51,140 nucleotides of DNA. It comes from Bacillota bacterium. GTDB lineage: Bacteria; Bacillota; Clostridia; Oscillospirales; CAG-272. This document shows positions 37,136 through 46,437 of this stretch, one piece after another. How positions within the stretch are numbered: position 1 is the stretch's first letter; every line of letters starts with the position of its first letter. The DNA lies in assembly GCA_029219205.1 (NCBI GenBank), contig JAQXSY010000078.1, positions 1-51,140 of the forward strand, given 5' to 3'. The notes beneath the pieces were generated by a model, which was given only the letters and a program-made list of their open reading frames with translations, was not told the origin of the DNA and did no database searches. The translations under genes and the position numbers were made by a program.

Positions 37136-38218
37136 CTAAAGCAATTCGGGAACTCCGCCGGACACTTTATACGCTTTTCCCTTTAATTTAACAGCCGGCT
37201 CGCAGGACGTCATGATAACCTGACGTCCGCCTATACCGGAAAGCAGATACTCTCTCCTGCGCTCGTCAAGCTCGCTCAGAACATCGTCGAAAAGAAAAAC
37301 GGGATATTCTCCGGTATACTCCTTTGAAAGCTCGCCTTCGGCAAGCTTCATCGCGAGCGCAATCGACCTCTGCTGACCTCTTGAAGCAAACGTACGCGCG
37401 TCTTTTCCGGACAAAGTAATTTGTATATCGTCCTTGTGAATTCCGTAGAGCGTGCAGCCTGCGCGCAGCTCTGCGTCAATATTTTCAGTCAGAAGCTTAA
37501 GATATGCGGATTTATCGCGCGGCGTCCGATAAACAAGACCGGCAACTTCGGCTCCGCCTGTCATATCTTTTACAAACGCTCCGGCTGCCTCTCCGAGCCG
37601 TTTTATATAGCAGTCGCGTTTTGAAGCAATAATTTCCGCTTCAAAGGCAAGCTGTTCCGACCATATTTCGATTGTGTCAATAAGCGAGTGCGGCGCGTTG
37701 GGCTCGCGGCAGGCGCGCAGGAGAGCGTTTCGCTGACTTAAGATATTGCTGTACTTTCTGAGCGACGAAAGATACAGCTTGTCCGACTGAGAAAGCGCCA
37801 CATCTGCAAACGAGCGCCTTGCCGCCGGTCCGTCGCAGACAATGGACAAATGCTGCGGGCAAAACAAAACCGCTCTGAAAAATCCGATCATTTCGCTCAT
37901 AAGAGTAACCGGCGCGCCGTTTTTACGGCAGAATCGCTTGTGATTTTCACCGTCCCACCTGACGCTCATCAGACAGCTTCCGGACGTTTCGTTTTCGCAG
38001 GAGAGCGAAAGTCCGGCTGACTGTTCGCCGTAGCGTATAAGTTCCGAATCGTGCGAGGAGCGGAAGCTTCTGCCTGACGCAAAAATGTATATTCCTTCAA
38101 GCAGGTTGGTTTTTCCCTGCCCGTTCATACCGCCGATGAATGTGACCTCGGGATCCGGCTCAATAACGGCGTCCTCGATATTGCGGTAATTATGGTATTT
38201 TATACGCTCGAGGCGCAT
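37136..38218 (-). CDS. recF: DNA repair and recombination protein RecF
   Basis: The product is 360 residues. The SMC-like ATPase shows Walker A GMNGQGKTNLLE (about 30-41), signature RGQQRSIALAMKLAEGE (about 290) and D-loop FDDVLSELDERRREYLL (about 315). RecF loads RecA at gaps together with RecO and RecR; recO is in this window too. ATG 38218 follows the dnaN stop by 4 nt without a ribosome binding site, so translation is coupled to dnaN. The S4-domain gene usually found between dnaN and recF is absent. The stop is TAG. Confidence 0.95.
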   Translation of the reverse strand: MRLERIKYHNYRNIEDAVIEPDPEVTFIGGMNGQGKTNLLEGIYIFASGRSFRSSHDSELIRYGEQSAGLSLSCENETSGSCLMSVRWDGENHKRFCRKNGAPVTLMSEMIGFFRAVLFCPQHLSIVCDGPAARRSFADVALSQSDKLYLSSLRKYSNILSQRNALLRACREPNAPHSLIDTIEIWSEQLAFEAEIIASKRDCYIKRLGEAAGAFVKDMTGGAEVAGLVYRTPRDKSAYLKLLTENIDAELRAGCTLYGIHKDDIQITLSGKDARTFASRGQQRSIALAMKLAEGELSKEYTGEYPVFLFDDVLSELDERRREYLLSGIGGRQVIMTSCEPAVKLKGKAYKVSGGVPELL

Positions 38219-38222
38219 GGAA

Positions 38223-39371
38223 TTATTTAATGTGACGGACCGGACCGACAATCATGAGAAAACGCTTGTCTTCCTCTTCATCGTCCGGCTCGATAAGCGT
38301 AAACGAAAGCGGAGAGGTCATTGAGAGCTTGACGGTGTCGCTTTTCAAAGCCTTCATAGAGTCGCATAAATACCGGCAGTTGTAGCATATTTCAATATCC
38401 GGACCGGTTTTTTTAATTAAGGGAATATCGTCGCTGACGCTGTTTGTAATAGAAACGGCGCTGATGTTAAGCGATCCGTCCGTAAAATTCAAAATTACCG
38501 GAGTTTTTGCTTGTCCGGGCTGACGGTCCTCGGTAACGAGAAGCGCTCTGTCAAGCGCGTCGCTGAACTGTTCTTTGTCAATTTTTACATTAATTTCGCT
38601 CGATTTCGGAATTATCCGTTCGTAGTCGATGTATTCAACGTCGATCAGACGCGCGAACATGGTGTAGCGCTCGGTTTCAAAGAGAATGTGCTTGCGTCCG
38701 AGTCTGAGGGTGACCGCATCTCCGTCGCCGAGCAGACGCATAAGCTCGTCGGTTGTTTTAAGCGGAAGAATAAAGCGCATATCGATTTCTTCGCCGTCAT
38801 CATTTATCGAGGTAAGCTCGGTTTTCTGTTCACAGAGCGCAAGTCTGAATCCGTCGCTTCCGACCGCTGTGAAAACGCCGCCGCATACCTTCATGAAAAC
38901 GCCGTTGAGAGAGGGTCTGGGGTCGTTTAACGCAGCGGAAAACGCTGTGCATCTGATAAGCTCTGCAAGGTCGTCCTGCTTCATTGAAAAGCCCTTGTCG
39001 CTTGTAATTTCGGGCAGATCCGGGTAAGCCGATCCGGGCTGCGCCTGAAGCTCAAATACCGATTTTCCGTTATATATTCTTGTTTTCAGAGTTTTTTCAT
39101 CGATTTCGACAGTAACGTTTCCCGCAGGCATCGCTTTAATGATTTGGGCAAATCTCATAGCGTTAAGTAAAAAGAAGCCTTCCTCTTCGACTCGGCACGG
39201 TACAGTTACCTTTATTCCCTTTTCAAGATCATATCCGACAAACAGGCATCCGTCGCCGCAAGTTTGCATAAGAACACAGTCAAGCGCTTTGATTGTATTT
39301 TTTCCGGACGCGACCGAGCATACGGGAGCCGTCGATTCAATAAGCTTGTCACGATCAATCGTTATCTTCAT
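38223..39371 (-). CDS. dnaN: DNA polymerase III beta subunit (sliding clamp)
   Basis: The product is 382 residues, a normal length for the clamp, with three similar domains. The N-terminus MKITIDRDKLIESTAPVCSV and the central AQPGSAYPDLPEI and NDPRPSLNGVFMKV segments are typical. The clamp tethers polymerase III to DNA. It is the first gene of the dnaN-recF-remB-dnaA-gyrB-gyrA run, with its own promoter (39415-39443) and AGGAAAAGG upstream. In most relatives dnaA would precede it. Confidence 0.97.
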   Translation of the reverse strand: MKITIDRDKLIESTAPVCSVASGKNTIKALDCVLMQTCGDGCLFVGYDLEKGIKVTVPCRVEEEGFFLLNAMRFAQIIKAMPAGNVTVEIDEKTLKTRIYNGKSVFELQAQPGSAYPDLPEITSDKGFSMKQDDLAELIRCTAFSAALNDPRPSLNGVFMKVCGGVFTAVGSDGFRLALCEQKTELTSINDDGEEIDMRFILPLKTTDELMRLLGDGDAVTLRLGRKHILFETERYTMFARLIDVEYIDYERIIPKSSEINVKIDKEQFSDALDRALLVTEDRQPGQAKTPVILNFTDGSLNISAVSITNSVSDDIPLIKKTGPDIEICYNCRYLCDSMKALKSDTVKLSMTSPLSFTLIEPDDEEEDKRFLMIVGPVRHIK

Positions 39372-39414
39372 GTCGTTTTTCCTTTTCCTACATATTAATA
39401 TATATACTAAATAT

Positions 39415-39443
39415 ATTATATCACATTACACGTCTGAATGCAA
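39415..39443 (-). promoter_or_regulatory. Promoter of dnaN
   Basis: On the minus strand TTGCAT (39443-39438), 17-nt spacer, then TGATATAAT, an extended -10 (TATAAT at 39420-39415). No DnaA box lies in this 190-bp gap. Confidence 0.8.
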
Positions 39444-39499
39444 GCGAAAAACCGCCTTTGAAGGAAAAGAAAAACCGGTATTTTTCAAAAGATTTTGTA

Positions 39500-39544
39500 A
39501 AAATAAAAACAGCCGGCGCAAGACTGCAAATACAGCGCGCCGGC
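39500..39544 (-). terminator. Terminator of the rhamnose operon
   Basis: GCCGGCGC (39512-39519) pairs with GCGCCGGC (39537-39544). On the minus strand the stem runs into TGTTTTTATTTTT. It separates rhaA from the dnaN promoter. Confidence 0.85.
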
Positions 39545-39561
39545 CAAAAAAAGGTATGTAA

Positions 39562-40818
39562 TTATCTCTTTGAGAGGACGTTATTTTCGTATGACTTGAC
39601 TTCGCACAGCCAATCGTTCCTTTGAGGAACATTCTGAGTTTCGCAGTAGCGGTCCCATACGGCGGCAAAGGGATACGACTTAAGCTCTTCAAGAAGTGCG
39701 AGCCGCGACGTATAATCCATATCGTTTTCATATTTACGAAGCAGCGCGGTAGGCTCGAGCTTTGCATAAAGAAGCGCTTTCTGCATATTGCGGGAACCGA
39801 TTACCCATGCGGCGATGCGGTTTATGGAGGCGTCAAAATAATCGAGGCCGATATGAACGCGGTCCTCAAAACCGTTGCGTACAATCTCAAGCGCAATATA
39901 TTTCAGCTCGTCGTCAAAAATTACGACATGATCGCTGTCCCAGCGTACCGGACGCGAAACGTGAAGCAGTATCTCGTCAAGGAAGAGTAGCGCAGAAGAT
40001 ATTTTGTCGGAAATCTGTTCCGTCGGATGGAAATGACCGGCGTCAAAGGTGAGAAGAGTGTTGTTTTTAACCGCGTAGCCCATAAGGAATTCGTGAGAAC
40101 CTATGGTGCAGGATTCCGCTCCTATTCCGAAAAGCTTGGATTCGATAGAGTCACGCGTATATTTCGGATCGAGCTTGAGCGCGAATATTTTGTCGTAGGA
40201 ATCCTTGAGTCGCGCGCGGTATGCCAAACGGTCTACCGGGATGTCCTTAAAGCCGTCGGGTGTCCAGTGATTCGTAATGCAGGTGCTGCCCATTTTTTCG
40301 CCTATGTACGCGGCGATTTTACGGCAGTTCAGCGCGTGCTCAATCCAGAAGCTGCGTATTCCTTCGTCGTGGTGGCTGAGCGTAAAGCCGTCGGAGGCAA
40401 GCGGATGCGACATGAAGGTTGTATTGAAGTCGATGCCGAAGCCGTTCTTTTTCGCCCATTCGATCCATGAGTCAAAATGTTTGGGCTGGGGTTCGTTTCG
40501 CGGCACGTTTTCTCCGAGATTGTCAAGATAGATTTCATGAAGCGAAATGCGTTTTATTCCGGGAATGAGCGACGCGGCTTTTGTAAAGTCGTCGCGGAGC
40601 TGATCAATATTAGTTGCTCTGCCGGGATAGTTGCCGGTTGTCTGGATGCCTCCGGAAAGAGCTGCGTCGGGATTTTCAAAGCCGTGAACGTCGTCGCCCT
40701 GCCAGCATTGTATGGAAATCGGTATCTTTGCGGTTTCTGCAATCGCCTTTTCGGTGTCGACGCCTAACTTTGCGTAAAGCTCCTTTGCGTATTCATAGGT
40801 TTTTTCGGTTGTTGACAT
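39562..40818 (-). CDS. rhaA: L-rhamnose isomerase
   Basis: The product is 418 residues, the usual length. The start (YEYAKELYAKLGVDTEKAI, then PISIQCWQGDDVHGFE) and the core (GFGIDFNTTFMSHPLASDGFTLSH; TFDAGHFHPTE; VRWDSDHVVIFDDE) with conserved His, Asp and Glu metal ligands identify this TIM-barrel enzyme. It converts L-rhamnose to L-rhamnulose in the cytoplasm. AAAGGAA precedes the ATG. It is the last gene of the three-gene sugar run, 29 bp after rhaB. No rhamnulose-1-phosphate aldolase or rhamnose regulator is in the window. Confidence 0.96.
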   Translation of the reverse strand: MSTTEKTYEYAKELYAKLGVDTEKAIAETAKIPISIQCWQGDDVHGFENPDAALSGGIQTTGNYPGRATNIDQLRDDFTKAASLIPGIKRISLHEIYLDNLGENVPRNEPQPKHFDSWIEWAKKNGFGIDFNTTFMSHPLASDGFTLSHHDEGIRSFWIEHALNCRKIAAYIGEKMGSTCITNHWTPDGFKDIPVDRLAYRARLKDSYDKIFALKLDPKYTRDSIESKLFGIGAESCTIGSHEFLMGYAVKNNTLLTFDAGHFHPTEQISDKISSALLFLDEILLHVSRPVRWDSDHVVIFDDELKYIALEIVRNGFEDRVHIGLDYFDASINRIAAWVIGSRNMQKALLYAKLEPTALLRKYENDMDYTSRLALLEELKSYPFAAVWDRYCETQNVPQRNDWLCEVKSYENNVLSKR

Positions 40819-40847
40819 AATTAATATTCCTTTATATGTATAAAAAT

Positions 40848-42317
40848 TTACTTTGCAATCTTAATAAAACGCTCGTAGCCTTCATCCCACATATCGGTAT
40901 TTTCAGGCTCGTATTCCTTTACGTCGAAGGAATTGCGAACGACTTCACGCGCCTCCGAAAGCGATCCGATTTCGCCCAAACCTATTGCCTGAACCGCGAG
41001 ATTTCCTATTGCGGTCGCTTCAGTGGGGCCGGCGATTACGGGTCTGCCGCAGGCAGAGGCGGCAAAGCGGCAAAGCGGAGCTTCCTTTGTTCCGCCGCCG
41101 ACAATGTTTATAAACGGAACGCGGTGGCCTTTCAGCAAATCAATCTGTTCTGCGGTCTGGCGGTATTTCATTGCAAGACTGTCGAAAATGCAGCGTACAA
41201 TTTCTCCGACGGTTTCCGGAACCGGCTGATTTGTCTCGCGGCAGAAGTCCGCGATACGCTTTGGCATGTTTCCGGGCGCCGCAAAACGGTTATCTGCCGG
41301 GTCGATAAAGGAACGGAGCGGCTTTGAGGCGACTGCCATATCGGAAAGCTCATCATAGCTGTATTTCTTTCCTTCGCGCGCCCACTGACGGCGCGATTCC
41401 TGCTCGAGCCAGAGTCCCATAATATTTTTGAGGAAACGAATCTTTCCTCCGACGCCGCCTTCATTTGCGAAACCGTATTCCAACGCTGCCTTTTCCGTGT
41501 TCGGAGCGTCAAGCTCGGTTCCCATAAGCGACCATGTTCCGCTGCTTATGTATGTAAAATCGTTTCCGTTGGCGGGAACTGCCGCAACGGCTGAAGCGGT
41601 GTCGTGCGAAGCTGTGAGATAGATGTCCGGAGACATTGTACCGCCGAATTCTTCAACGATTGAGCTTCTGAGCTTGCCGACCTTGGTTCCCGGCATCGAT
41701 ATATCGGTAAAGATTTTTGAAGGGATGCCGAATTTTTCAATCATATCGAACGCCCAGTTGCGCGTTTTTGCATCGAGCAGCGCTCCGGTTGATGCAATCG
41801 TATATTCGGTTCGCATTTCACCGGTGAGGAAATAGTTCAGCAGGTCGGGCATAAAGAGCAGCTTCTCTGCTTTGTCAAGCGCGCCCGGATCCTCGCGAAG
41901 TCTTGCGAGAAGCTGGAAAACGGTATTGATGTTTATAAGCTGGATACCTGTTGTGCCGTAAAATTCGGATACCGGAACTTTTTTGTAGGCATATTCCTGA
42001 ATATTGTCGGTAAGCGTATCGCGGTAGTTATGAGGGTTGCCGAGCAGTCTTCCGTTTCGGTCGAGCAATCCGTAATCTACGCCCCAGGTGTCGATTGCAA
42101 CGCTTTTAATATCGCGGTCGTCGGACAGTGCGCATTTGTTGAGCGCGGCTTTTATCTCAAAAAATATACGAAGCGTGTCCCAGTGGAAGGTGTTTCCGAC
42201 CATAACGGGATCGTTTGAAAAGCGGTGTATTTCGTTCAGAGTAAGCTTTTTTCCGTCGAATTCACCGACTATACCTCTGCCGCTTGATGCGCCGAGGTCT
42301 ATTGCGAGCATTTTCAT
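40848..42317 (-). CDS. rhaB: Rhamnulokinase
   Basis: The product is 489 residues of the FGGY sugar-kinase family. The N-terminal ATP-site motif is LAIDLGASSGRGIVGEF (about 4-20). AIDTWGVDYGLLDRNG, ISSGTWSLMGTELD and NIVGGGTKEAPLCRFAA mark rhamnulokinase. It phosphorylates L-rhamnulose at carbon 1. AAAGGAA lies about 12 nt before the ATG. It is between the TIM-barrel isomerase gene and rhaA on the same strand and clearly in one operon with them. Confidence 0.95.
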   Translation of the reverse strand: MKMLAIDLGASSGRGIVGEFDGKKLTLNEIHRFSNDPVMVGNTFHWDTLRIFFEIKAALNKCALSDDRDIKSVAIDTWGVDYGLLDRNGRLLGNPHNYRDTLTDNIQEYAYKKVPVSEFYGTTGIQLININTVFQLLARLREDPGALDKAEKLLFMPDLLNYFLTGEMRTEYTIASTGALLDAKTRNWAFDMIEKFGIPSKIFTDISMPGTKVGKLRSSIVEEFGGTMSPDIYLTASHDTASAVAAVPANGNDFTYISSGTWSLMGTELDAPNTEKAALEYGFANEGGVGGKIRFLKNIMGLWLEQESRRQWAREGKKYSYDELSDMAVASKPLRSFIDPADNRFAAPGNMPKRIADFCRETNQPVPETVGEIVRCIFDSLAMKYRQTAEQIDLLKGHRVPFINIVGGGTKEAPLCRFAASACGRPVIAGPTEATAIGNLAVQAIGLGEIGSLSEAREVVRNSFDVKEYEPENTDMWDEGYERFIKIAK

Positions 42318-42344
42318 ATGTAGAATGTTCCTTTCGGGTGGAAA

Positions 42345-43193
42345 TTATTTTTCGAATACAATTTCTTTGAGCGCGGTTACGGCTGCTCCGAATGCTTCTT
42401 CGGACGAGCTGTACGCGGATCCGACCTTTGGATGTTCGCCGGTTTCAAGCTTTTCCAGTCCGGCGAAAACGCGGAGATGAGGCTCAACTGTGAGATAATA
42501 TGTCTGTTCACGGCTTCTGAGAGAGTCTATAATGTCCTTTATACGTGCAATTCCGTAGCCGGATGCGACAATCGTACCGTCTTCAACGGCGTCTTTAATG
42601 TGCATATAATATATCTTGTCTTTGAGCAGTTCAAAAGCGTACGGGAAGGTTTCGACCTTTTCCTGAATAAAATTGCCCGGGTCGAAGACGCACTTTATTC
42701 TGCCTGCAAATTCTTCCTGAATATCAAGGCAGCGATCCGCATTGGCGCCGTAAATTCCTTTTTCGTTTTCGTGGCAGAGATAAACTCCCGCCTTATCGGC
42801 TTCGTCCGCCATAGCGGAAAGCCTGCGCATAACCTCGCTGCGGTGTCCGTCTAAGTCGCCATCGCTGATGTAAAAGCTGAACATACGTATATTGCGCGTG
42901 CCGAGTTTTTTTGCAATTTCAATGGCGCGGCGCGTTTTTTCAAGGTGAGGCTCAAACGGATCCGTAATCTGGATTTTTCCGAGGGGAGATCCGATTGAGG
43001 ATACGGTTATTCCTTCAAGAGTGAGCTTTTCCTTTACTGTATCAAGCTCGCTGTCGCTAAGATCCAGAATGTTCTTACCGTTTACGCCGCGTATTTCCAT
43101 ATGAGTTATGCCGTTTTCTTTAAGACCTTCAATCTGGCGGTCAAAATCGGATGAATACTCATCGGAAAATGCGCTGAGAATAAATTTTGCCAT
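42345..43193 (-). CDS. Sugar phosphate isomerase/epimerase (AP-endonuclease-2 type TIM barrel)
   Basis: The product is 282 residues. The family pattern is clear: FSDEYSSDFDRQIEGLKENG, MEIRGVNGKNILDLS, VYLCHENEKGIYGA (His and Glu ligands), CVFDPGNF, and YYMHIKDAV near the C-terminus. These TIM-barrel enzymes use a divalent metal. The sugar is unknown; its position before rhaB and rhaA points to a rhamnose-related ketose or to a side sugar of pectic substrates, which is inference. The start has AAAGGAA 15-16 nt upstream. mutS2 ends 45 bp upstream, so it may be read from the mutS2 transcript. Confidence 0.85.
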   Translation of the reverse strand: MAKFILSAFSDEYSSDFDRQIEGLKENGITHMEIRGVNGKNILDLSDSELDTVKEKLTLEGITVSSIGSPLGKIQITDPFEPHLEKTRRAIEIAKKLGTRNIRMFSFYISDGDLDGHRSEVMRRLSAMADEADKAGVYLCHENEKGIYGANADRCLDIQEEFAGRIKCVFDPGNFIQEKVETFPYAFELLKDKIYYMHIKDAVEDGTIVASGYGIARIKDIIDSLRSREQTYYLTVEPHLRVFAGLEKLETGEHPKVGSAYSSSEEAFGAAVTALKEIVFEK

Positions 43194-43238
43194 GATTAAA
43201 ATACCGTTCCTTTCTTTGAATATATGGCAGAATTGGAA

Positions 43239-45635
43239 TTATTTAAGTTCAACAATCGTAACGCCGGTATCTCCTTCGCCGTAATTGCCGAGGCGGAAGG
43301 ATTTGACGCGGCTGTCGGCTTTCAGACACTTATGAAGCGCGTTTCGAAGCGCTCCGGTGCCCTTGCCGTGGATGATCGTGACTGTTTGCATACGGGCGAC
43401 TTTGGCTTCGTCGAGATATTTGTCAACCATAAACCACGCGTCGTCGGTCAGCTGACCGCGAAGGTCGAGCGACGGAGAAAAATTCTTATTTACGACTGCG
43501 CGGTAGGAGGCGGCCGCAGTCTTTTTCTTATCGGCTGAGGTAACAGTAACCGCCTCCTCGACAAGACGCAGATTTTTTACGGTTGTCTTTGTGTTAATAA
43601 GCCCCGAACGGACAACAACATTTCCGTCCTTGTCCGGGCCTTCGGTTATTGTTCCCTGCTTATTTATGTTTACGAGCAGTACCGTATCCCCGGTGCGATA
43701 GTCACGCGGAGGCTCGTAATTGTCGTTGGTGTTTTCGATTACGGGATTGATACTGTCGGACGCTCCGCGCAGACTCCTGCGTATCTCACGGCGCGCGCGG
43801 TCGAGAGAGCCGGCAAGCTCCTCCGATTCGCGGCGGCGTTTGACTTCGTCAAGCTCAGCAAGCACGTAATCCGACGTAACTCTCGCGCTTTCAATGATCT
43901 GAACCGCCTTTGCCCGGCTTTTTTCAAGCTCTTTTTCGGCGTTTTCAAATTCGGCACGGAGTTTTTTCTCATTTTCATTTTTAAATTGTTCGTATTCTTT
44001 GCGCATCCGTTCGGTTTCCGCAAGCTTGCGCTCCATTTCGATGCGGCTTTCCTCAAGCTTTTCGATGACAAATTCAAATCGCTTGTTATCGCTTGAAATG
44101 CGGTCCTTGGCGTTCTGAATTATATCATTGTCAAGTCCCAGACGCTGTGAAATGGCAAATGCGTTTGATTTTCCGGGAGTTCCGATTATAAGCCGGTAAG
44201 TCGGACGGAGCGTTGCGATATCAAATTCGCAGGAAGCGTTTGTAACTCCTTCTGTGTCCAGCGCCCAGACTTTTAGTTCCGCATAGTGCGTTGTTGCGGC
44301 GCACATCGCGCCGTCGGAGCGTAATTTTTCAAGAATCGAAATAGCAAGCGACGCGCCTTCGGTCGGGTCAGTTCCCGCGCCAAGCTCGTCAAGCAGTACA
44401 AGACTGCGGTTGTCGGCTTTTTTCAGAATATCCACGATATTAACCATATGCGCGGAAAAAGTTGAAAGCGACTGCTCGATTGACTGTTCGTCGCCGATAT
44501 CGGCGAGTACGGAATCAAATACGCATATGACAGAGTCGCTGTTTGTCGGAAGATGCAGTCCTGACTGAGCCATAAGCGCAAAAAGACCGACGGTTTTCAG
44601 CGTGACCGTCTTTCCGCCGGTGTTCGGACCGGTTATAACAAGCGTGTCATAATCGCCGCCGAGTGTAACCGTGATAGGAACGACTTTGTTTTGATCAATC
44701 AGCGGATGACGTGCGCTGCGCAGATTTATAATGCGTTTATCGGAAATTTCGGGTTCAAGAGCCTTCATCCTGAAGGAAAGCTCCGCCTTCGCAAAAACGA
44801 ATGAAAGCTCGGTTATTGTGTGATAATCCTGCATTAGAATGCCGGAAACCGACGCGCAAAGCGCCGAAAGCTCCGCCAAGATGCGGTCGATTTCATGCTG
44901 TTCCTTGCTTTGAAGCTCTCTCAGCTCGTTATTTGCTTCAACAACAGAGAGCGGTTCAATAAAGAGCGTCGCACCGGAGGCGGAGGTATCGTGAACCAGT
45001 CCTTTTATTTCGTTGCGGCATTCCGCTTTAACCGGGACGACATATCTGCCGTTTCGCATCGTGACTATGTTTTCCTGAAGCGCTTTGCTGAAAGCACCGC
45101 CGGAAACATATTTCTGAAGAGAATCCTTAATACGGTTGTTTGCGCCTTTGATTTTGCGCCTTATATCGGAAAGCTCAGGGCTTGCCTCGTCGGCGATCAT
45201 ATCTTCGGCGATGATCGTACGTGTTATGCGATCCTCAAGCTGGCGGTCGGTGATGAGACGCGAAAAATCCTCCGACAGGGAGCCGGTCAGATCATCTCCG
45301 TTTTTGCCGCTTCGGTAGTCAATAAGACGTCTTGCGGTATTGAGTACGGCGGCGACGTCGAGCAGCTCGCGTACGGACAGAGGCGCTCCCTTTTCCGCAC
45401 GTTCAAGCGCTCCTCCGATATCCCGTACGTTGCCGAAGGTCGGAGTTCCCTTGACTGATATCAGATTTTTTGCGTCGGATGTCCGTTTTTGCTGTTTGCG
45501 GATGCGTTCGGCGTCATGATCGGGAACGAGCGCTTTTGCTTTTGCCTTTGCGCCTTCGGTCAAAGCGCAGTCTGCAAGCATTTGAGCAATTTTATCGAAT
45601 TCAAGCGTTGTCAGCGCTTTTTCATAATTTGTCAT
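43239..45635 (-). CDS. mutS2: MutS2 endonuclease
   Basis: The product is 798 residues. The MutS core ATPase has Walker A GPNTGGKTVTLKT (about 330) and Walker B VLLDELGAGTDP. A long charged coiled coil follows (about 510-620), and then the Smr nuclease domain at the C-terminus with LDLRGQ and HGKGTGALR. Unlike MutS it has no mismatch-recognition domain; in Firmicutes it acts on recombination intermediates and collided ribosomes. ATG 45635 gives the usual MTNYEKALTTLEFDKI start, but no good ribosome binding site is seen; it lies 28 nt after the recO stop, so coupling is likely. A GTG at 45653 is an alternative. Confidence 0.93.
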   Translation of the reverse strand: MTNYEKALTTLEFDKIAQMLADCALTEGAKAKAKALVPDHDAERIRKQQKRTSDAKNLISVKGTPTFGNVRDIGGALERAEKGAPLSVRELLDVAAVLNTARRLIDYRSGKNGDDLTGSLSEDFSRLITDRQLEDRITRTIIAEDMIADEASPELSDIRRKIKGANNRIKDSLQKYVSGGAFSKALQENIVTMRNGRYVVPVKAECRNEIKGLVHDTSASGATLFIEPLSVVEANNELRELQSKEQHEIDRILAELSALCASVSGILMQDYHTITELSFVFAKAELSFRMKALEPEISDKRIINLRSARHPLIDQNKVVPITVTLGGDYDTLVITGPNTGGKTVTLKTVGLFALMAQSGLHLPTNSDSVICVFDSVLADIGDEQSIEQSLSTFSAHMVNIVDILKKADNRSLVLLDELGAGTDPTEGASLAISILEKLRSDGAMCAATTHYAELKVWALDTEGVTNASCEFDIATLRPTYRLIIGTPGKSNAFAISQRLGLDNDIIQNAKDRISSDNKRFEFVIEKLEESRIEMERKLAETERMRKEYEQFKNENEKKLRAEFENAEKELEKSRAKAVQIIESARVTSDYVLAELDEVKRRRESEELAGSLDRARREIRRSLRGASDSINPVIENTNDNYEPPRDYRTGDTVLLVNINKQGTITEGPDKDGNVVVRSGLINTKTTVKNLRLVEEAVTVTSADKKKTAAASYRAVVNKNFSPSLDLRGQLTDDAWFMVDKYLDEAKVARMQTVTIIHGKGTGALRNALHKCLKADSRVKSFRLGNYGEGDTGVTIVELK

Positions 45636-45663
45636 AAGAAGAGTTTTGTACACGGATGCATTT

Positions 45664-46428
45664 TTATGTGCGGTCCGGATTTTCAGGGTTATTTTTTGAG
45701 TCGGAAATCATATTGTGGTAAAATGACAGAGCGCGGAGCTCCTTTTCGGCGCGCAAAACCGCAAACTTTTCACAAACTGCGGCAAGGCCGGAAAGCTCGT
45801 CCTCTTCAAGCGAAAATGCGTATAGTCTCTTCGGATTGCATTCGGTTATATAACGCATTGCCTGCACAACCGGGGCGCTCAGCAACATACCGCTGCCGCA
45901 GTCGCCGCAGAAAAGACAGCCGTTGACTGCGTCGAAAAACAGGCCGTCGTTTTTTTTGCAGACTGAGCAGCCGCTGAGGTCGGGGCGAAAGCCTGATTCG
46001 GACATAACGCGAAGTTCAAACGCCGCTTTGATAAGTGCAACCGGCTTTTCTCCTTTTCCGAGCGCATGCATAGCGTTCAGCGTGAGAGACAGCAGCCCCG
46101 GACATGGCTCGTTTTCGCAGGCGACCGCTCCGGCAAGCTCCGTTACGTACGCCGCGGCGGCGTAAGCTTCAATCGAGCCAAACGAGTCAAAAAAACTTCC
46201 CTTTGGCGCGGTCTCGCTTACAAAAAGCCGGTCGCCGCGCTTTTTCAGCATAAATTCGCCGTAAGTCATCGGACGGCAGGCGGCGTGGTTTTTGTTTTTC
46301 ATGCTTCTGACTCCGTAAGCGGATACGGTGAGCTTTCCTGACGAATCGGTCAGCAGCGTCAGAATTTTGTCGTTGTCACGGTAATCCGCAGCGTACAGAA
46401 CCAGCGCATTGCAGGTTTCTTCGCTCAT
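45664..46428 (-). CDS. recO: DNA repair protein RecO
   Basis: The product is 254 residues. An OB-fold N-terminus (NALVLYAADYRDNDKILTLL, SAYGVRSMKNKN) is followed by a helical domain with a four-Cys zinc site (CSVCKKND...CLFCGDC, about 161-182). It works with RecF and RecR in loading RecA. The ATG lies 9 nt after the era stop, with a weak GGAA ribosome binding site, so it is coupled to era. The era-recO pair is conserved in Firmicutes. Confidence 0.93.
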   Translation of the reverse strand: MSEETCNALVLYAADYRDNDKILTLLTDSSGKLTVSAYGVRSMKNKNHAACRPMTYGEFMLKKRGDRLFVSETAPKGSFFDSFGSIEAYAAAAYVTELAGAVACENEPCPGLLSLTLNAMHALGKGEKPVALIKAAFELRVMSESGFRPDLSGCSVCKKNDGLFFDAVNGCLFCGDCGSGMLLSAPVVQAMRYITECNPKRLYAFSLEEDELSGLAAVCEKFAVLRAEKELRALSFYHNMISDSKNNPENPDRT

Positions 46429-46437
46429 TTCCGGGAT

